A DNA stretch of 7,941 nt from Desulfovibrio desulfuricans (lineage in GTDB: Bacteria; Desulfobacterota; Desulfovibrionia; Desulfovibrionales; Desulfovibrionaceae): NCBI GenBank assembly GCA_003251995.1, contig QKDT01000252.1:1-7941 (forward strand), in the 5' to 3' direction. How positions within the stretch are numbered: the first letter of the stretch is position 1; each line of letters starts with the position of its first letter. Positions 5,984-7,941 of the stretch are shown one piece after another. The translations under genes and the position numbers were made by a program. The notes beneath the pieces are model-generated. The model searched no databases and was not told the DNA's origin. It saw nothing but the letters and a program-made list of their open reading frames with translations.

Positions 5984-7294
5984 TTACAGCCTCCAGAGAT
6001 CAAACCCGGCATCAAGCATTTCCTGCTTGTTCCAGAAGCCCTTGATATCCATGAGGGTCACGATATCACCCACAAACATGGAGCGGATAGCCCCAAGATC
6101 CAGTTTGCGGAAGCTGTCGTGCGATACAGCCAGAATAAGAACATCAAGGTTATTGAGATCGCTCAAAGGCAACAGTTTTTGACCATATTCGTGCAGCGCT
6201 TCCGCCGCGTCGGCTTCAGGATCATGCACCAGCGCGGTGATGCCGTATTCCTTCAGCTCTGCGATAATATCCACCACGCGGGTGTTGCGGATATCGGGCA
6301 CGTTTTCCTTAAAGGTAAAGCCCAGCAGCCCCACGCGGGCACCCTTGACGTGTTTGTCGGCATTGATAAGACGTTTGACGCAGATCTCTGCCACGTACTT
6401 GCCCATGCCATCGTTGATGCGGCGTCCGGCAAGGATAACCTCAGGGTGGCAGCCGATTTCTTCTGCTTTGTAGGTCAGGTAGTAGGGGTCAACGCCAATG
6501 CAGTGCCCACCCACCAGGCCGGGTCGAAACGGCAGGAAGTTCCACTTGCTGCCAGCGGCTTCAAGCACTTCAAGCGTATCAATATCCATGCGGTTGAAAA
6601 TGAGGGCCAGTTCATTCATCAGGGCGATATTGATGTCGCGCTGCGTGTTTTCAATGACCTTGGCGGCCTCGGCAACCTTGATGCACGAAGCCCGATGGAT
6701 GCCTGCGGTCACAACAGCGCCGTAAACCTTCACCAACAGATCAGCCGTTACAGCATCCGAACCGGAAACGACCTTGCGGATGGTTTCAAGCCTATGGACT
6801 TTGTCGCCGGGGTTAATACGCTCGGGCGAGTAGCCCACGGTAAAATCTGCCGGAAAGCGCATGCCCGATTCTTTCTCCAGCAGGGGAATGCACTCGTCCT
6901 CGGTAACACCGGGGTAAACCGTGGACTCATAGCAAACCACGCAGCCCTTGGGCATATGACGCCCAACCGTACGGCTGGCCCCGATCACAGGGGTGAGATC
7001 TGGCTGGCGGTGGCTGTCTACCGGGGTAGGCACAGCGACAATAATCACGCCAGCCTTGCCCAGCTCGGTTGCATCGCTGGTAAAGCGTGCCGTGCTGGCG
7101 GCGAGGGAGGCATCGTCCACCTCATTGGTGGAATCATGCCCCTTGTTGAGGGCGTCAACACGCGCCACGTTGATGTCAAAACCAATGACGTCAAAGTGGC
7201 GGGAAAGGGCGACTGCCAAAGGCAAGCCCACATAGCCCAGCCCAACCACAGCCACGGAAGATTTTTTTGCCAACAGGTCTTCAAATGAAACCAT
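5984..7294 (-). CDS. tviB: UDP-N-acetylhexosamine 6-dehydrogenase (TviB/WbpO type)
   Basis: From the ATG at 7294 the protein has 436 residues, normal for the UDP-glucose/GDP-mannose dehydrogenase superfamily. It performs two NAD-dependent oxidations of C6, giving a UDP-HexNAc uronate. Visible: the Rossmann motif VVGLGYVGLP (16-25; G18, G20, G23), FDIN after strand 2, VAVPTPVD (87-93), ESTVYPG, GYSPERINPGD (154-164), the central helix with K212 and ENTQRDINIALMNE, the catalytic cysteine C265 in GGHCIGVDPYYL, and the C-terminal domain text LLGFTFKENVPDIRNTRV. NTQRDINIA is characteristic of the TviB/WbpO branch rather than UDP-glucose dehydrogenase. GlcNAc and GalNAc substrates cannot be told apart by eye, so the symbol is provisional. 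A TTG at 7390 would add 32 non-conserved residues; GGGG before 7294 and the homology start argue against it. First gene of the four-gene operon; the partner epimerase TviC is not seen. Confidence 0.88.
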   Translation of the reverse strand: MVSFEDLLAKKSSVAVVGLGYVGLPLAVALSRHFDVIGFDINVARVDALNKGHDSTNEVDDASLAASTARFTSDATELGKAGVIIVAVPTPVDSHRQPDLTPVIGASRTVGRHMPKGCVVCYESTVYPGVTEDECIPLLEKESGMRFPADFTVGYSPERINPGDKVHRLETIRKVVSGSDAVTADLLVKVYGAVVTAGIHRASCIKVAEAAKVIENTQRDINIALMNELALIFNRMDIDTLEVLEAAGSKWNFLPFRPGLVGGHCIGVDPYYLTYKAEEIGCHPEVILAGRRINDGMGKYVAEICVKRLINADKHVKGARVGLLGFTFKENVPDIRNTRVVDIIAELKEYGITALVHDPEADAAEALHEYGQKLLPLSDLNNLDVLILAVSHDSFRKLDLGAIRSMFVGDIVTLMDIKGFWNKQEMLDAGFDLWRL

Positions 7295-7755
7295 CTGATC
7301 ATCCCCAATATTACTGGATTCCTTAACTATCTGGAACCACAGACGCAATCGTGTGTGAAATAAAAAATCTGTACCGCAGTGCCGCCGCAAGCCCTTTGCG
7401 CAGCATCACGCCAAACCGTTGGCATCAGCTCTTAATCAGATGATTTTTATGTAAAAACACACAAAAATCATTGTTCACTCAGCCTGAGCCAGCCAACCAT
7501 CTTGCATCAGACAAAACTGCCTAAGTTGCACACCGGAATATTGTACACGTTTCTGCCTGATCAATAACTTTTCGGCCTTGCAAAAACACCAGTAACTTTG
7601 CGTTATGCCGCTACGCCTCTGCAATACAGCAGCAAAAAATTACACTAACAGCAGCCTGTTGAAAAGAGAGAAATATGGAGTTTCTCGGCTGCGCCTCCCA
7701 ACGCTGCATATGGCAAAGCCACCCTACCCTGCGCCGTTGCCCCACAAACTGTGTA
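7295..7755. other. Noncoding gap upstream of the polysaccharide operon
   Basis: About 460 bp without a convincing coding region on either strand; the short open frames here have no recognisable protein text. It should hold the promoter of the tviB-rfbB-rfbA-rfbC operon, but I see no strong one. The best minus-strand -10 is TACAAT (7540-7545), which has no good -35. A TTTACA near 7452-7457 has only a poor -10 15 nt later. Other structure is a 9-bp A+T dyad (7440-7471) and a cluster near 7647-7686. In that cluster AACAG/CTGTT (7647-7660) is followed by GAGAAA/TTTCTC (7668-7686), either of which could help end transcription of the gene on the right. Confidence 0.5.
7440..7471. repeat. A+T-rich 9-bp inverted repeat upstream of tviB
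   Basis: ATGATTTTT (7440-7448) is perfectly complementary to AAAAATCAT (7463-7471), separated by 14 nt that contain a smaller TGT/ACA dyad. The arms are spaced about 23 bp centre to centre, roughly two helical turns. That suits a dimeric regulator better than a terminator, as there is no G+C in the stem beyond one pair per arm. It lies about 150 bp upstream of the tviB start. Confidence 0.4.
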
Positions 7756-7941
7756 TCAATTCCAGTGGCGCAAACGCTCAAAAAACATACGCAACCGATA
7801 GATGCCCTGCTGCCTTCCATACCGTGCGGCGTCCAATGGGGCAAGGCAAAGCGGGTACAGCACGTTAAAAAGTACAAAAAGCTTTGAAAAGTTATGTTTT
7901 TTCAACAGATACATGCGCCCGGCGGCATAGCTTGCCACCTT
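7756..7941 (-). CDS. C-terminal end of a protein entering from the right edge, possibly a family 2 glycosyltransferase
   Basis: The frame is open from the right edge to a TGA at 7756-7758 and gives 61 complete residues, beginning KVASYAAGRMYLLKKHN. The start lies outside the window; a GTG at 7938 is in frame but need not be a start. The text has an Arg/Lys-rich helix (GRMYLLKKHNFSKL), then a hydrophobic segment (FVLFNVLYPLCLAPL), then a basic amphipathic end (ARYGRQQGIYRLRMFFERL). This is the usual look of the C-terminal tail of GT2 enzymes that make O-antigen, which often end in a membrane-associated helix and a basic patch. The setting beside nucleotide-sugar genes agrees. There is no catalytic motif in view, so the family is inferred from tail resemblance and context. 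It is co-directional with the tviB operon but about 460 bp upstream. Confidence 0.5.
   Translation of the reverse strand, partial: KVASYAAGRMYLLKKHNFSKLFVLFNVLYPLCLAPLDAARYGRQQGIYRLRMFFERLRHWN

Noticed and set aside
5971..6015. Upstream in-frame start for rfbB
   Set aside because: The added residues are not like RmlB N termini and would overlap the dehydrogenase gene; the start at 5970 has family homology from its second residue.
5969..7288. A 439-codon open frame on the plus strand opposite tviB
   Set aside because: It mirrors tviB almost end to end, has no recognisable motifs and is explained by the codon composition of the real gene. The minus-strand protein has every expected dehydrogenase motif.
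7295..7390. Upstream TTG start for the dehydrogenase
   Set aside because: The 32 extra residues do not resemble the family, whose N terminus is a short segment before the Rossmann strand. The ATG at 7294 fits and has a G-rich ribosome binding site.
7400..7440. Sigma-54-like TGGCGTG near TGCGC on the minus strand upstream of tviB
   Set aside because: The GG to GC spacing is off by one, so the key dinucleotides are not correctly placed.
7605..7887. Open frames of 70-88 codons on both strands in the right part
   Set aside because: They overlap one another and, in part, the C-terminal frame entering from the edge. Their amino-acid text looks random.
1..7941. tRNA, rRNA, CRISPR arrays, phage or toxin-antitoxin modules
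   Set aside because: No spaced direct-repeat array, no tRNA-like cloverleaf and no recognisable integrase, transposase or toxin text were seen.

Overview
The window looks like part of a surface-polysaccharide (LPS or O-antigen type) locus from a Gram-negative bacterium. Three things suggest this: an ADP-heptose epimerase gene for the LPS inner core, dTDP-deoxysugar genes, and a large inner-membrane sensor with periplasmic ligand-binding domains. The moderate G+C and the style of the proteins (for example a HldD beginning MYIVTGGAGFIGSAMVW and RfbB with the text GSGFIGSC) remind me of Desulfovibrio and its relatives. That placement is an impression from family resemblance, not a result.

Layout from left to right. 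(1) Positions 1-2107, minus strand: the first 702 residues of a BvgS-like sensor, with a signal peptide, two SBP_bac_3 (Venus flytrap) domains, one transmembrane helix, a PAS domain and the start of a second PAS-like segment. Its output domain lies beyond the left edge. (2) Positions 2108-2394: a divergent regulatory region dense in inverted and direct repeats, with one candidate promoter in each direction. (3) Positions 2395-3378, plus strand: hldD (rfaD), preceded by a four-codon upstream reading frame with a strong ribosome binding site. (4) Positions 3379-3437: a short convergent gap with a G+C hairpin. (5) Positions 3438-7294, minus strand: a compact four-gene operon transcribed in the order tviB-like UDP-HexNAc 6-dehydrogenase, rfbB, rfbA, rfbC, with gaps of 13 and 14 nt and a 10-nt overlap. 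(6) Positions 7295-7755: about 460 bp without a convincing gene, fairly A+T rich, with a 9-bp dyad. (7) Positions 7756-7941, minus strand: the C-terminal 61 residues of a protein entering from the right edge, possibly a family 2 glycosyltransferase.

How the genes fit together: RfbA activates glucose-1-phosphate to dTDP-glucose, RfbB dehydrates it to the 4-keto-6-deoxy sugar, and RfbC epimerises it at C3 and C5. The final reductase RfbD (RmlD) is not in the window, so dTDP-L-rhamnose synthesis is incomplete here. The dehydrogenase adds a uronic acid donor (UDP-GlcNAcA or UDP-GalNAcA), and HldD makes the heptose donor for the LPS core. Most of this is well-known biochemistry. I did not find a clearly new system. 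The less ordinary signals are in the 2108-2394 regulatory region, the mini reading frame ahead of hldD and the homopolymeric ribosome binding site of rfbA.
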